NCBI RefSeq assembly: GCF_900113245.1
Contig: NZ_FOOQ01000001.1
Coordinates: 372,001-436,000, forward strand
DNA from: Halopelagius inordinatus
GTDB taxonomy: Archaea > Halobacteriota > Halobacteria > Halobacteriales > Haloferacaceae
Length of the DNA: 64,000 nt
Direction of reading: 5' to 3'
Shown here: positions 7,792-17,064 of the stretch, in pieces
Layout of the letters: each line of letters starts with the position of its first letter
Position numbering within the stretch: the stretch's first letter is position 1
The notes under the pieces: model-generated
The model's database searches: none
Told to the model about the DNA's origin: nothing
Seen by the model: the letters and a program-made list of their open reading frames with translations, nothing else
Position numbers and translations under genes: made by a program

Positions 7792-8997
7792 CTACCCGCC
7801 GAGTACCGCGGCGAGGGCCCTGTAGGCACCGAATCCGATGGCCACCGACGCGACGAGCGTGAGTATCCAGAACGCGAGCGTCACCCCGATTTTCTTTCGA
7901 GAGACGCCCGCGGAGCCTCCCGCGAGTCCGCCGCCGATGACGCCCGAGATGATGATGTTGTTGAACGAGATGGGGATGCCGAGAGCGATGGCCAGTTGCG
8001 CGATGACGAACCCGGGGACGAGGGCGGCGATGGACCGCCGAATACCGAGTTGCGCGTACTCCCGAGAGGTCGCTTGGAGCAGTCGCGGTGCGCCCATCCA
8101 CGCCCCCGCGAGGATGCCGGACGCGCCGAGAGACAAGAGTACGATGCCCGGGAGGCCGAGTTCGACCCGATAGAGGTTCTCCAGCGGTCCGGTCGCCAGC
8201 CCGACCTGACTCCCGCCGCTGGAGAACGCGACGATGCTCCCGAGGACGACGAGAAACGTCCTGACGCCGCCTTCGACCGACGCCTGCGTTCGGCGGCGGA
8301 TGAACTGAAAGCTCGCCGCGGCGGCGAGCACCGACACGGCGACGACGCCGAGTTCGACGCCGGCGACGACCGGCGTCCCGACGAGTCCAGACAGAAACCC
8401 CGCGAGAGAGCCCTGTTCCTCGCCGGCCGGAGCGGGGATGACTGCCAGTTCGACGTTGGCGACGATACCGCCGACGAGAGCCGCGAGCAGGGGGACGCCG
8501 ACGGTTTCGGGGATGTCGTCGCGGCGGAGTATCGTGGCGGTGAGATACGCCAACCCGCCCGAGACGGGGGGGACCAGAACCCAGAACGTCACGATTCTCC
8601 GATACGTGTCGAACGCCGGAGAACCGCCCAGAGAGAGCCCCACACCCACCATCGCACCGGTCGTCGCGAACGCCGCAGGGACCGGGTAGCCGGTGTAGAC
8701 GCCGAACGCCATGAACGCCGTGGCGGTCAAAAGCCCCGTCGTCGCGGCCAGCGAAGTGAACGCGACGCCGTCTATCAGTCCGGACCCGACCGTCTCGGAG
8801 ATGCTCCCGCCCTGCGTGAGTGCGCCGAGGGCGGCGAGGAGGCCGATGAGGAACGCGGCTCGCATCGTCGAGATGGCGTTTGCGCCGATGGCGGGGGCGA
8901 ACGGCGGCGAATTGCTGTTCGCGCCGAGTGCCCACGCCGTCAGCAGGGCGGTGACGGTGGCCAAGCCGACGAGGAGCCAGAAGACGACGGCCGTCAC
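7792..8997 (-). CDS. pitA: Inorganic phosphate transporter, Pit/Pho4 family
   Basis: The 401-residue membrane protein has the inverted-repeat Pit architecture. The first half carries GANSNSPPFAPAIGANAIS (about 25-43), and the second half carries SFNNIIISGVIGGG (about 350-363), the typical paired signature motifs. About ten membrane segments are visible. It probably imports phosphate coupled to a cation. The start is a GTG that overlaps the TGA of the upstream two-domain Usp gene (GTGA, 8994-8997), so translation is probably coupled. The pairing suggests that the Usp senses energy or stress state for the transporter, which is inference. Confidence 0.92.
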   Translation of the reverse strand: MTAVVFWLLVGLATVTALLTAWALGANSNSPPFAPAIGANAISTMRAAFLIGLLAALGALTQGGSISETVGSGLIDGVAFTSLAATTGLLTATAFMAFGVYTGYPVPAAFATTGAMVGVGLSLGGSPAFDTYRRIVTFWVLVPPVSGGLAYLTATILRRDDIPETVGVPLLAALVGGIVANVELAVIPAPAGEEQGSLAGFLSGLVGTPVVAGVELGVVAVSVLAAAASFQFIRRRTQASVEGGVRTFLVVLGSIVAFSSGGSQVGLATGPLENLYRVELGLPGIVLLSLGASGILAGAWMGAPRLLQATSREYAQLGIRRSIAALVPGFVIAQLAIALGIPISFNNIIISGVIGGGLAGGSAGVSRKKIGVTLAFWILTLVASVAIGFGAYRALAAVLGG

Positions 8998-9875
8998 CGC
9001 CGCAACAGCCCTCCGAGACGGTGAAGCGGGCCGCCGACTACCTCGGCGTCCCTCGCGAGGATGACCGTCTCGTCGGTCCGTTTCACGATTCGTCTCGCCA
9101 CCGACCCGACGAGTCGTCGTCGAAGCGCGCCGCGTCGAGTCGCCCCTAACACGACCACGTCGTGGTTCGCCGCCGCGTCGCCGATGGCGTCCGTCGGGTC
9201 AGCGGCCTCTCTGACGACGGTTTCGACCGGCAGGTCGGCGTCGGTGGCGAGGACCATCCGGTGGCCCTCCGCCGCGAACTCTCGTGCCGCCGCCGCGTCC
9301 GTTTCCGCGTCCGCCACCGCGAAGACGACCACCCGGGCGTCGTTCCGAACGGCGATAGCCACCGCCATCACCGCCGCAACCTCGACGTGCGGTCCGCCGG
9401 CGACGGGGAGGAGAACGGAGTCGACGCCGTCGGCCTCGCGTCCGATGCGTTCGACGTACAGGTCGCACTCGGCCCGTTCGACGAGTGCGTCGACGGTCGT
9501 TCCGAGGACGGCCTCGCTCCGCCGCGAACGCCCCCGCCACCCGACGAGGAGCGCCGAGGGGTCGCTCTCTTCGACCGCTTTCAACAGACCGCGAGTCGGC
9601 GACCGCGCGACGACGATGTCGCGTTCGACGGCGACGCCGTCGGGCGCGTCCGCCCGTTCGAGGAGTTCGCGGCTGTCTCCGGCGTACTCGCGGACGATGG
9701 TCTCGTCGTCGAACACGCCGAACGGCGAGTCGTAGGGTTTCACCACGACGGTCACGAGGCGCACCGTTCCGTCGCCGAGGCGCGCGAGGTCACCGGCGGT
9801 TCGAACCAACTGCCGGACGTTCTCGGGGTCTCTGAGTCCGACCAATACCGGTCCACCGGTTCCGTCGTCGGCCAT
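8994..9875 (-). CDS. Two-domain universal stress protein, coupled to pitA
   Basis: Reading from the ATG at 9875 (MADDGTGGPVLVGLRD) gives 293 residues in two Usp-like halves, about 1-145 and 150-280. The first half ends with LLVGWRGRSRRSEAVLGTTVDALV. The second ends with VVLGATRRGALRRRLVGSVARRIV, where the Gly-rich nucleotide motif is only partly kept. The longer frame upstream to 9947 is not conserved-looking. The stop codon overlaps the GTG of the Pit transporter by 4 nt. In haloarchaea Usp domains often accompany transporters, which fits a regulatory partner role. Confidence 0.88.
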   Translation of the reverse strand: MADDGTGGPVLVGLRDPENVRQLVRTAGDLARLGDGTVRLVTVVVKPYDSPFGVFDDETIVREYAGDSRELLERADAPDGVAVERDIVVARSPTRGLLKAVEESDPSALLVGWRGRSRRSEAVLGTTVDALVERAECDLYVERIGREADGVDSVLLPVAGGPHVEVAAVMAVAIAVRNDARVVVFAVADAETDAAAAREFAAEGHRMVLATDADLPVETVVREAADPTDAIGDAAANHDVVVLGATRRGALRRRLVGSVARRIVKRTDETVILARDAEVVGGPLHRLGGLLRR

Positions 9876-10024
9876 GAAGACGGGTTCGGGCTCACCGAGC
9901 AAAAGTGTTGACACGAAACACGGTTCGAGGGCGGAGCGAGGAGCCACCGACGGAGGCGCGACCAGACAGCCACGCGAGTCAGGTATAGGAGATATTTTAG
10001 GCCCGCACCTCCGACGACACAGAC

Positions 10025-12943
10025 ATGGAATACGACCCGCAGGAACTCGAAGACCGGTGGCGAGAGCGGTGGTCCGAGACGGGTCGGTACGAAGCCGACC
10101 CCTCCGAGGCCGACGACGACCCCACCTTCATCACGGTTCCGTACCCCTACCCCAGCGGCGGGATGCACATCGGGCACGCCCGGACGTACACGGTGCCCGA
10201 CGTCTACGCGCGGTACCGGCGCCAACAGGGGGACAACGTCCTCTTTCCCATCGCGTGGCACGTGACGGGAACGCCCATCATCGGCGCGGTAGAGCGCCTG
10301 AAGAAGGGCGAAGAGGAGCAACTGTCCGTCCTCAGAGACACCTACGACGTCCCCGAGGAGACGCTTCACGACCTCGAAACGCCGATGGGGTACGCGCGGT
10401 ACTTCATCGAGGAACACTACAAGAAGGGGATGAAAGACCTCGGGTTGTCCGTCGACTGGCGGCGGGAGTTCACCACGAACGACGAGCGCTACTCGAAGTT
10501 CATCACGTGGCAGTACGAGACGCTGAGAGACCGCGGCCTGTTGGAGAAGGGCCTGCACCCCGTCAAATACTGCACGAACGAGAAACAGCCCGTGACGACC
10601 CACGACCTGTTGGAGGGCGAAGACGCCGAGTTCCAAGAGTACACGCTCGTGCGCTTCACCCGCGGCGACACCGTCGTTCCGATGGCGACGCTCCGACCCG
10701 AGACGGTTCGCGGCGTCACGAACGCCTACATCGACCCGGACGCCGACTACGCCTACGCCGACGTGGACGGCGAGGAGTGGTTCGTCTCCGCCGCCGCCGT
10801 CGAGAAACTCGACCTGCAGGGTCACGACGTGACGGTCGAACGCACCGCCTCCGGCGAGGAACTCGTCGGCGAACGCGTCACGAACCCCATCACGGGCGAC
10901 GACGTGTTGATTCTGCCCGCCTCGTTCGTCGACGCCGAGAACGCGACGGGCGTCGTCATGTCCGTCCCGGCGCACTCGCCGGACGACTACGTCGCCCTCC
11001 GCGAGGCGAAAGCCGACGACGAACGGATGCGCGAATACGGCATCGACCCCGCCGACGTGGACGCAATCGAACCCGTCCCCATCCTCACTGTCGAGGGATA
11101 CGGCGAGATACCCGCCGCGTCCGCCGTCGAAGACGCCGGAATCGAGTCGTCCGACGACCCCGCCTTGGAGACGGCGACGAACGACCTGTACAACAAGGAG
11201 TTCCACGCGGGCCGCCTGAACGACGACTACGGCGAGTTCGCGGGCGAACTCGTCGAGGACGTTCGGACGCGGTTCCGCGACGCCCACCGCGACGATGGGG
11301 CGTTCGGAACGATGCAGGAGTTCTCCGAGGACGTCGTCTGTCGGTGCGGCGGCGACGTCGTCGTCGCAGAACAGGACACGTGGTTCCTGCGCTACAACGA
11401 CGAGGCCTGGAAGCGGAAGGCCCACGAACTCGTCTCGGAGATGGACGCCATCCCGGCGAACACCCGCGACGAGTACGACCACACCATCGACTGGTTGAAC
11501 GAGTGGCCGTGCATCCGAAACTACGGCCTCGGCACGCGCCTGCCGTGGGACGAGGACTTCGTCATCGAACCCCTGTCGGACTCGACGGTGTACATGGCGT
11601 ACTACACCATCGCTCACCGACTGCAGGACGTCCCCGTCGAGGAGATGGACCGCGACTTCTTCGACACGCTGTTTTACGGCGCGGACGCGGTCGAGGACGG
11701 AGAGGTGCCGGGCACCTCGGAACGTTCGGGCGGCGACGAGTCGCGAGAACCCGACGAGACGGCCCTCGAACTGCGCGAGGAGTGGGACTACTGGTACCCG
11801 GTGGACTACCGCTTCTCCGCGAACGACCTCATCTCGAACCACCTCACGTTCTACCTGTTCCACCACGCGGAACTGTTCGACCGCGCGCAGTGGCCGCAGG
11901 GTATCGTCATCATGGGCATGGGTCTACTCGAAGGCCAGAAGATGTCCTCTTCGAAAGGGCACGTCGTCCTCCCCGGCGAAGCCATCGAGAACTACGGCGC
12001 AGACACCGTCCGCTTTTTCCTCTTGAACTCCGCGGAACCGTGGCAGGACTACGACTGGCGGGCCGACCAAGTCGCCTCGGTCGGCGACCAGTTAGAGCGC
12101 TTCTGGAACCGCGCCGACGAGATTATCGAGGGCGAGATTCCCGAGGACCGCCCGGAACTCGCGAGCGAAGACCGCTGGTTGCTGTCGAAACTCCAACGGA
12201 CCGTCCGCGCGGTCACGGAGGCGATGGAGCAGTCGGAGACGCGCGCGGCCAGTCAGGCCGCCTTCTACAACTTCGAGGAGGACCTGCGTTGGTACCGCCG
12301 ACGGACCGACCTCGACCGACCGGCGGCGCGGTGGACTCTCGCGCACGTGTTGGAGACGCGCCTGCGCCTCCTCGCGCCGTTCGTCCCGTTCTTGACGAAC
12401 GAACTCCACGAGCGACTGACCGGCACGCCCGCCGAGGACGCCCCGTGGCCCGAGGCGGACGAGGCGTTCGAGAGTCGCGCCGTCGAAGTGAGAGAAGCGC
12501 AGGTCGAACGCCTCGTCGAGGACATCCAAGGCATTCAGCAGTCGCTGAAAAACGCCGACGACCCGATTCCGGAGGCCGACCCCGACCGGATTCGCGTCAC
12601 CGTCGCCGCCGACTGGAAGCGCGGCGTGTTCGATACCGTCGCCGACGTCGGGGCCGACCAAGGCGCAATCATGGGGGAGGTGATGCAGGACCCCGACCTG
12701 CGGGAACGCGGTAACGAGGTCAACGACTTGGTCCAAGAACTCGTCGAGTTCGCCCGGGGGCGCGACGAAGCGGAACTCGCCGCCCTCGCCGACATCGACG
12801 AAGCCGAGACGTACGAAGACGCCGCGGCGTTCCTCGGCGACGAGTTCGACGCCGACGTCGTCGTCGACGTCGAAGGCGAAGACGCCGAGAAGACGAAGCA
12901 GGCGATTCCCCTCCGACCCGCAATCGACTTGGAAGTCGAGTGA
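10025..12943 (+). CDS. leuS: Leucyl-tRNA synthetase (with in-frame palindromic segment)
   Basis: The 972-residue class I synthetase charges tRNA-Leu. HIGH is at 48-51 and KMSSSKG at about 639-645. The editing domain contains TLRPETVRGVTNAY near 221-235, and a cysteine ribbon (VVCRCGGD) sits near 438. An acidic C-terminal extension is present. Residues about 559-575 (GEVPGTSERSGGDESRE) look like extra material before PDETALELREEWDYW, and their DNA forms two hairpins (see 11702-11754). The frame is unbroken, so the enzyme should work. A TATTTTAGG element about 25-30 bp before the ATG fits a leaderless promoter. Confidence 0.96.
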   Translation: MEYDPQELEDRWRERWSETGRYEADPSEADDDPTFITVPYPYPSGGMHIGHARTYTVPDVYARYRRQQGDNVLFPIAWHVTGTPIIGAVERLKKGEEEQLSVLRDTYDVPEETLHDLETPMGYARYFIEEHYKKGMKDLGLSVDWRREFTTNDERYSKFITWQYETLRDRGLLEKGLHPVKYCTNEKQPVTTHDLLEGEDAEFQEYTLVRFTRGDTVVPMATLRPETVRGVTNAYIDPDADYAYADVDGEEWFVSAAAVEKLDLQGHDVTVERTASGEELVGERVTNPITGDDVLILPASFVDAENATGVVMSVPAHSPDDYVALREAKADDERMREYGIDPADVDAIEPVPILTVEGYGEIPAASAVEDAGIESSDDPALETATNDLYNKEFHAGRLNDDYGEFAGELVEDVRTRFRDAHRDDGAFGTMQEFSEDVVCRCGGDVVVAEQDTWFLRYNDEAWKRKAHELVSEMDAIPANTRDEYDHTIDWLNEWPCIRNYGLGTRLPWDEDFVIEPLSDSTVYMAYYTIAHRLQDVPVEEMDRDFFDTLFYGADAVEDGEVPGTSERSGGDESREPDETALELREEWDYWYPVDYRFSANDLISNHLTFYLFHHAELFDRAQWPQGIVIMGMGLLEGQKMSSSKGHVVLPGEAIENYGADTVRFFLLNSAEPWQDYDWRADQVASVGDQLERFWNRADEIIEGEIPEDRPELASEDRWLLSKLQRTVRAVTEAMEQSETRAASQAAFYNFEEDLRWYRRRTDLDRPAARWTLAHVLETRLRLLAPFVPFLTNELHERLTGTPAEDAPWPEADEAFESRAVEVREAQVERLVEDIQGIQQSLKNADDPIPEADPDRIRVTVAADWKRGVFDTVADVGADQGAIMGEVMQDPDLRERGNEVNDLVQELVEFARGRDEAELAALADIDEAETYEDAAAFLGDEFDADVVVDVEGEDAEKTKQAIPLRPAIDLEVE
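11702..11754 (+). repeat. Double-hairpin segment inside leuS
   Basis: A perfect palindrome GAGGTGCC-G-GGCACCTC occupies 11702-11718. It is followed by a nested stem of TCGGG/CCCGA around GCGAC-GA-GTCGC (about 11725-11754). The segment encodes residues about 559-575, which look dispensable compared with the usual LeuRS sequence as I remember it. No clear flanking duplication was found, so an insertion origin is less certain than in hisH. Confidence 0.5.
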
Positions 12944-13008
12944 GACTCGTCTCGGGGAGTCGCTACCGTCGGGCGGTTTTTTGACGGAACCCCGCGTAGG
13001 TCACTCGT

Positions 13009-13239
13009 ATGAGCGACGAAGACCAGCCCGGACTGCTGAAACGTACGTACAGAACGGTCTCTCCCGGCTACGATTCCCGCCCCGACGCTGGGATGGACTC
13101 GGTCGGATGGACGATTCTCCTCCTCATGGTGGTCATCTTCATCCCGCTTCTCCCGTTTCTCCTCGTCGTCTTGCTCGTGACGAAGGTTCTCGACGCGCTT
13201 TCGAGTCGGGGCGGCGACGACGAAGAAAGCGAGGAGTAA
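13009..13239 (+). CDS. Small haloarchaeal membrane protein
   Basis: A 76-residue protein with a basic N-terminal region (LLKRTYRTVSPGYDSRPDAGMDSVGWT). One long or two short membrane helices follow (ILLLMVVIFIPLLPFLLVVLLVTKVL), and the tail is acidic (DDEESEE). It resembles a conserved haloarchaeal family of unknown function. A GTTTTTTGACGG element at about 12976-12987 precedes the ATG by some 25 bp and fits a promoter. It converges on the ornithine cyclodeaminase-family gene with a 6-bp gap. Confidence 0.75.
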   Translation: MSDEDQPGLLKRTYRTVSPGYDSRPDAGMDSVGWTILLLMVVIFIPLLPFLLVVLLVTKVLDALSSRGGDDEESEE

Positions 13240-13245
13240 GCCGAC

Positions 13246-14247
13246 TCAGCGTTCGGCTTCGGTCGCGAGACCCAACAGGTCGAACGGGTAGCCGTTGTCG
13301 TTCTCGTCCGCGTGTTCGTAGACGACGTGGGCGGCGGCGACGTCCTGAATCGCCAGTCCCGTCGAGTCGAAGACGGTGATGCCGTCGTCGTCGGTGCGGC
13401 CCGGTCTGTCGCCGACGACTATCTCGCCGATAGCGCCGTAGATGTCGTCGTCGGAGAGGACGCCCTCGTTGTAGGGGACGTTAATCTCGCCGGAGTGGGT
13501 CGTCTGTGCGTGGTCGTCGATGACGAGCTTGGCGTCCAAAAGCACCTCGTCCGCGAGTTCGTGTTTCCCTTCCGCGTCCGCGCCCATGGCGTTGATGTGG
13601 GTGTGGTCGCCGACGGCGTCACGCGGAACGACGGGCGACTCGACGGGCGTCACCGTCGAGAGAACGTCGCATCCGGCGGCCTCCGCTATCGACCCCGCAC
13701 GCACGTCGAAGCGGTCCTCGAAGGCGTCGATGAAGTTCGCGACGCGTTCCTCGTCGAGGTCGGAGACGACGACTTCTTCGATGTCTCGAACCGTCGAGAT
13801 TGCCTCCAACTGGGTGTACGACTGGACGCCCGCGCCGACGATACCCATCGAGGTGGCGTCCTCGACGGCGAGGTGGTCGGTGGCGACGGCCGCCGCCGCG
13901 CCCGTCCGCTTCATCGTCAGTTCGGTGCCGTCCATGATGGCGAGGGGGAACGCAGTCTCCGGCGAGGAGTACACCATCGTCCCCATGACGGTGGGTAGGT
14001 CGTGTTCGTCGTTGTCGGTGTGGACGTTGACCCACTTGATGCCCGCCGCGTCCCAGTCGCCGGCGTCCATGTACGCCGGCATCGACCGGAAGTCGCCGTT
14101 GTACTGCGGCAGGTCGATGTAGGACTTCGGCGGCATCTGCGCGTCACCGCGTTCGAAGGCGGCGAACGCCTCCTCTACGGCGGGGATGAGGTCCGCCATG
14201 TTCGCGTTCTCGTGGACGTCGTCGCTGTTTAACAGAAGCGTCTGCAT
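13246..14247 (-). CDS. Ornithine cyclodeaminase / alanine dehydrogenase family enzyme
   Basis: The 333-residue protein belongs to the OCD/mu-crystallin family of NAD(P)-dependent amino-acid-converting enzymes. Visible are the substrate-side block AGIKWVNVHTDN (about 68-79, with the conserved Lys) and a Rossmann motif MGIVGAGVQSYTQLEAI (about 132-148). The tail DSTGLAIQDVAAAHVVY (about 293-309) is the typical family ending. Ornithine cyclodeaminase, archaeal alanine dehydrogenase and lysine-type activities cannot be told apart from sequence alone. The gene stands alone. Confidence 0.9.
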   Translation of the reverse strand: MQTLLLNSDDVHENANMADLIPAVEEAFAAFERGDAQMPPKSYIDLPQYNGDFRSMPAYMDAGDWDAAGIKWVNVHTDNDEHDLPTVMGTMVYSSPETAFPLAIMDGTELTMKRTGAAAAVATDHLAVEDATSMGIVGAGVQSYTQLEAISTVRDIEEVVVSDLDEERVANFIDAFEDRFDVRAGSIAEAAGCDVLSTVTPVESPVVPRDAVGDHTHINAMGADAEGKHELADEVLLDAKLVIDDHAQTTHSGEINVPYNEGVLSDDDIYGAIGEIVVGDRPGRTDDDGITVFDSTGLAIQDVAAAHVVYEHADENDNGYPFDLLGLATEAER

Positions 14248-14564
14248 GGTCGATTCGTTTCTGCGACCGCCACTTAGTTCATACCGAAATCGAACTCACG
14301 GTCCATCTGATCGATTATTCTCGGACTGGATACCCGTTTCTCACTGTATCTCGGATCAGACGCAAATATCGACGTCGGACCGAAATAGCGGCGTCAGCCG
14401 TCGCTGTCGGGCGACGGCGTCGGCGAAAAAAATTCGGGTCGTGCGGTCGGCGCGCGGTGCGAGAGACGACGGGGTCGGGGGTGTGAGGTGTGGCGTCGGC
14501 CTATCTCACATTCGCGTCACTGAACGACGCTCGGTTGCCTATGAAAATCGGGCGCTGCCCGATT
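14248..14564. other. Intergenic region between OCD gene and thermosome
   Basis: The 317-bp gap holds the promoter side of the OCD-family gene (left) and the transcription end of the thermosome gene (right). Apart from the hairpin at 14544-14566 I see no gene or repeat. A run of A residues at about 14417-14432 is the only other compositional feature. Confidence 0.6.
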
Positions 14565-14566
14565 TT
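14544..14566 (-). terminator. Hairpin at the end of the thermosome gene, overlapping its stop codon
   Basis: AAAATCGGGC-GCT-GCCCGATTTT is a perfect 10-bp stem with a 3-nt loop. On the minus strand it ends in TTTT, as a terminator would. The last two bases of the thermosome TAA are part of the stem. Confidence 0.65.
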
Positions 14567-16229
14567 ACATAGCGCCGCCCATACCGCCCATGCCGCCCAT
14601 GCCGCCGGCGGGTGCGCCGCCTTCGTCGTCGTCGCCGCCGGTGCTCAGGTCGCCCGCGGCGATGATGTCGTCGATTTTGAGGACGAGGTTCGCGGCCTCG
14701 GTGGCAGACGAGATGGCCTGCTCTTTCGCGTGGGCGGGTTCGACGATGCCCGCCTCGAAGGTGTCTTCGACGTCGCCGCTGAAGACGTTCAGACCGGCGC
14801 GCTTGTCGCCTTCCTCGTGCGCCGCGCGGAGGTCGACCAGCGTGTCGATGGAGTCGAGACCGGCGTTCTCCGCGAGGACGCGGGGGACGAGTTCGACCGC
14901 GTCCGCGAACGCCTCGACGGCCAACTGTTCGCGGCCGGAGACGGAGTCAGCGTAGTCGCGGAGACGCGAGGCGAGTTCGACCTCGATTGCGCCGCCGCCC
15001 GCGAGGACGCGGCCGTCGGACACGGTCGTCGCGACGACGTTGAGAGCGTCCTCGACGCCGCGTTCGAGTTCGTCGACGACGTGGTCGGTCGAACCGCGGA
15101 GGAGCATCGTGACGCCGTGGAAGTCGTCGCCGATGCCCTCGACGTAGAACAGTTCGTCCTCGCCGTCGCGGCGGACGCTACCGGTGCCGAGGTCCGCGGC
15201 TTCGAGGCTGTCGAGGTCGGAGACGACGTTGCCGCCGACGATGTTCTTCAGGAAGCCGATGTCGGACTTCTTCGTCCGGCGGATCGCGAGGATGCCCTGC
15301 TTTGCGAGGTAGTGCTGGGCGAGGTCGTCGATGCCTTTCTGACAGAAGACGACGTCCGCGCCGGACTCGGCTATCTTGTCGACCTTCTCCTTGAGCTGCT
15401 TTTCCTCTTGGTCGAGGAACTTCTGGAGTTGGTCGGGGTTCTCGATGCTGACCTGCGTGTCCACGTCGGTCTCCTCGACCTCGATGGGTTCGTTGAGGAG
15501 GAGGACGCTGGCCTCGTCGAACGCGACGGGCATGTCGTCGTGGACGGGGTCTTTGTCGATGACCGCGCCGTTGAGCAGTTCGGACTCGCTCGCGGAGCGA
15601 CCGGTCTGCGTCTCGATGGAGACGTTCTCGAGGTCGACCACGTAGGACCCGTCGTCGGCTTCGACGGTGACCTGCTGGACGGCCTGGACGATGATGTCGG
15701 CGAGAAGCTCCTTGTTGAGTTCGGAGCTCTTGCCGGTCATGGAGGTCTCTGCGACCTTTCTGACGATCTCTTCGTCGTCGGGTTCGACGACGTCCGCGAT
15801 GTCGTCTATCTCCTCGCGGGCCTGCTGGCTTGCGAGGTGGAAGCCCTTGATGATCGCCGTCGGGTGGATGTCCTGTTCGAGGAGGTCCTGGGCGTTCTTC
15901 AGGAGTTCGCCCGCGATGGCGACGGCCGTCGTCGTTCCGTCGCCCGCCTCGTCCTCTTGGGTCTCGGCAACCTCGACGATCATCTCGGCCGTCGGGTTGT
16001 CGATGTCCATCTCCTTGAGGATGGTCACGCCGTCGTTCGTGATGGTGACGTCACCCATCGAGTCGACGAGCATCTTGTCCATTCCCTTCGGACCGAGTGT
16101 CGAACGTACGGCCTCCGCCACAGCACGGGCGGCAGTGATGTTGTACTCCTGCGCGTCGCGGTCTTTCACGCGCTGCGCGTCCTCTCCCATGATGATCATG
16201 GGCTGACCCTGCTGCATTCGCTGACTCAT
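14565..16229 (-). CDS. thsA: Thermosome subunit (group II chaperonin)
   Basis: A 554-residue CCT/TRiC-like chaperonin subunit that forms the double-ring ATP-dependent folding machine. The N-terminal ATP-binding block [13 protein letters not shown] and the GDGTTTAV motif (about 96-103) are intact. So is the late [10 protein letters not shown] (about 408-417), and the C-terminus is the typical [11 protein letters not shown] tail. Length is normal. The ATG lies about 28 bp downstream of the CTTATATA element on the minus strand, consistent with a leaderless, heat-inducible transcript. Haloarchaea usually have two or three such subunits; no other is in the window. Confidence 0.96.
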   Translation of the reverse strand: MSQRMQQGQPMIIMGEDAQRVKDRDAQEYNITAARAVAEAVRSTLGPKGMDKMLVDSMGDVTITNDGVTILKEMDIDNPTAEMIVEVAETQEDEAGDGTTTAVAIAGELLKNAQDLLEQDIHPTAIIKGFHLASQQAREEIDDIADVVEPDDEEIVRKVAETSMTGKSSELNKELLADIIVQAVQQVTVEADDGSYVVDLENVSIETQTGRSASESELLNGAVIDKDPVHDDMPVAFDEASVLLLNEPIEVEETDVDTQVSIENPDQLQKFLDQEEKQLKEKVDKIAESGADVVFCQKGIDDLAQHYLAKQGILAIRRTKKSDIGFLKNIVGGNVVSDLDSLEAADLGTGSVRRDGEDELFYVEGIGDDFHGVTMLLRGSTDHVVDELERGVEDALNVVATTVSDGRVLAGGGAIEVELASRLRDYADSVSGREQLAVEAFADAVELVPRVLAENAGLDSIDTLVDLRAAHEEGDKRAGLNVFSGDVEDTFEAGIVEPAHAKEQAISSATEAANLVLKIDDIIAAGDLSTGGDDDEGGAPAGGMGGMGGMGGAM

Positions 16230-16256
16230 AGTTCACCGAGAGATTGTTTGTGATTC

Positions 16257-16264
16257 TATATAAG
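16257..16264 (-). promoter_or_regulatory. TATA box of the thermosome gene
   Basis: The minus strand reads CTTATATA, about 28 bp before the ATG at 16229, which is the spacing expected for a leaderless haloarchaeal mRNA. A second TATA-like stretch (CTTTATATAGG, about 16407-16417) lies about 150 bp further upstream and has no obvious gene. Confidence 0.75.
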
Positions 16265-16514
16265 ATTTTGGATTCAGCGAGGAGCGTGACTTGTCATCAA
16301 TTCACACGAGACGGTGCAGAACTCCTCTCTCGGCGTCGCTTCTCGTCCGATTCGTGCGATTCGTTCGCACACGATACCTGTCCGGTAGAGCCGAAGATAC
16401 GACTATCTTTATATAGGGCTTCGTGGCGGGAACGTCCTCACTCGGACGTAAGCGGGCGGTGACGCGGAAAATATCGAAGGAGGCCGAAGGCGGTAGACGG
16501 CGAACGCCGTGCTC

Positions 16515-16688
16515 TCACTCGTCGTCGGGGATGTCGTCCGTCAACAACGGCGTCTCGGGGGTGGCCTCGAACGGCGGGAGTTCGTCGTCGGACTCCACTG
16601 CCTCTATCTCGTGCGAATAGAGGCGCTCTTGGAGCTGATTCTTCTTGTTGCGGCCCTTGCGCTCCCGGCCATTCTTCGTGTCTGGCAT
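16515..16688 (-). CDS. Small conserved haloarchaeal protein, Lys/Arg-rich N-terminus
   Basis: Reading from the ATG at 16688 gives 57 residues. The start MPDTKNGRERKGRNKKNQLQERLYSHEIEA is basic, and an acidic tail with Pro/Thr follows. The N-terminal block is highly conserved in haloarchaea as I recall it, but no function is known. The split charge suggests a nucleic-acid or ribosome-associated small protein, which is speculation. The frame is open further upstream to 16811, but that part overlaps non-conserved sequence. Confidence 0.7.
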   Translation of the reverse strand: MPDTKNGRERKGRNKKNQLQERLYSHEIEAVESDDELPPFEATPETPLLTDDIPDDE

Positions 16689-16814
16689 TGTCGTGCGTGT
16701 CAACGACACCCATGGTGATGAATGTTTGGGTCCGGCCGTGACGCGTCGGGGTTCGGACGACGGTACCGGCCGTGAGACGCCGGACGAGACGCCTCTGGTG
16801 GGGTGAGACACGGT

Positions 16815-16849
16815 AGAAGCGCCGGACGGGGACCGAACCTCGGTCGCTC
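16815..16849 (-). repeat. Degenerate second copy of the tRNA-Ser 3' end
   Basis: AGAAGCGCCGG (16815-16825) repeats the 3' end of the tRNA-Ser gene (16950-16960) 135 bp downstream of it on the tRNA strand. A damaged T-arm (ACGGGGACCGAACC) follows, and then CTCGGTCGCTC. The same GAACCTCGGTCGCTC 15-mer follows the duplicated tRNA-Val end at 55.8 kb. Confidence 0.65.
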
Positions 16850-16954
16850 CTTTCAGTCGCTTTCTGGTTCACATCCCGTCGTAACCGTTCACAGATTTCC
16901 AACCGCGTGGCTCGGCGATGAAACGCCTCGCTGGAGGGCTAGAAATCAGAGAAG

Positions 16955-17035
16955 CGCCGGGACAGGGATTTGAACCCTGGATCCCAAAGGGAACACGCTT
17001 TCCAGGCGTGCGCCTTACCACTCGGCCATCCCGGC
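16955..17035 (-). tRNA. tRNA-Ser (GGA)
   Basis: On the minus strand the sequence starts GCCGGGATGGCCGAGTGG and folds into a type II tRNA. The acceptor is GCCGGGA/TCCCGGC and the anticodon stem CACGC/GCGTG has loop CTGGAAA (anticodon GGA). The variable arm is long, TCCC-TTT-GGGA, and the T-arm is CAGGG/CCCTG. The long variable arm and anticodon identify a serine acceptor. CCA is not encoded. A degenerate duplicate of its 3' end lies at 16815-16849. Confidence 0.96.
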
Positions 17036-17064
17036 TTACGTCTCAACGTATCCCGTTGATTCGT

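Noticed and set aside
9752-11866. 704-codon open frame antisense to leuS
   Set aside because: It is Val/Arg/Gly-rich with no family motif, covers the conserved LeuRS gene in the opposite strand, and is the usual artefact of high-GC codon bias.
14490-16253. 587-codon frame opposite the thermosome gene
   Set aside because: Composition is that of an antisense shadow; the minus-strand protein is unmistakably a chaperonin.
16407-16417. TATA-like CTTTATATAGG upstream of the thermosome
   Set aside because: No gene start lies at a suitable distance on either strand; could be chance or a distal element.
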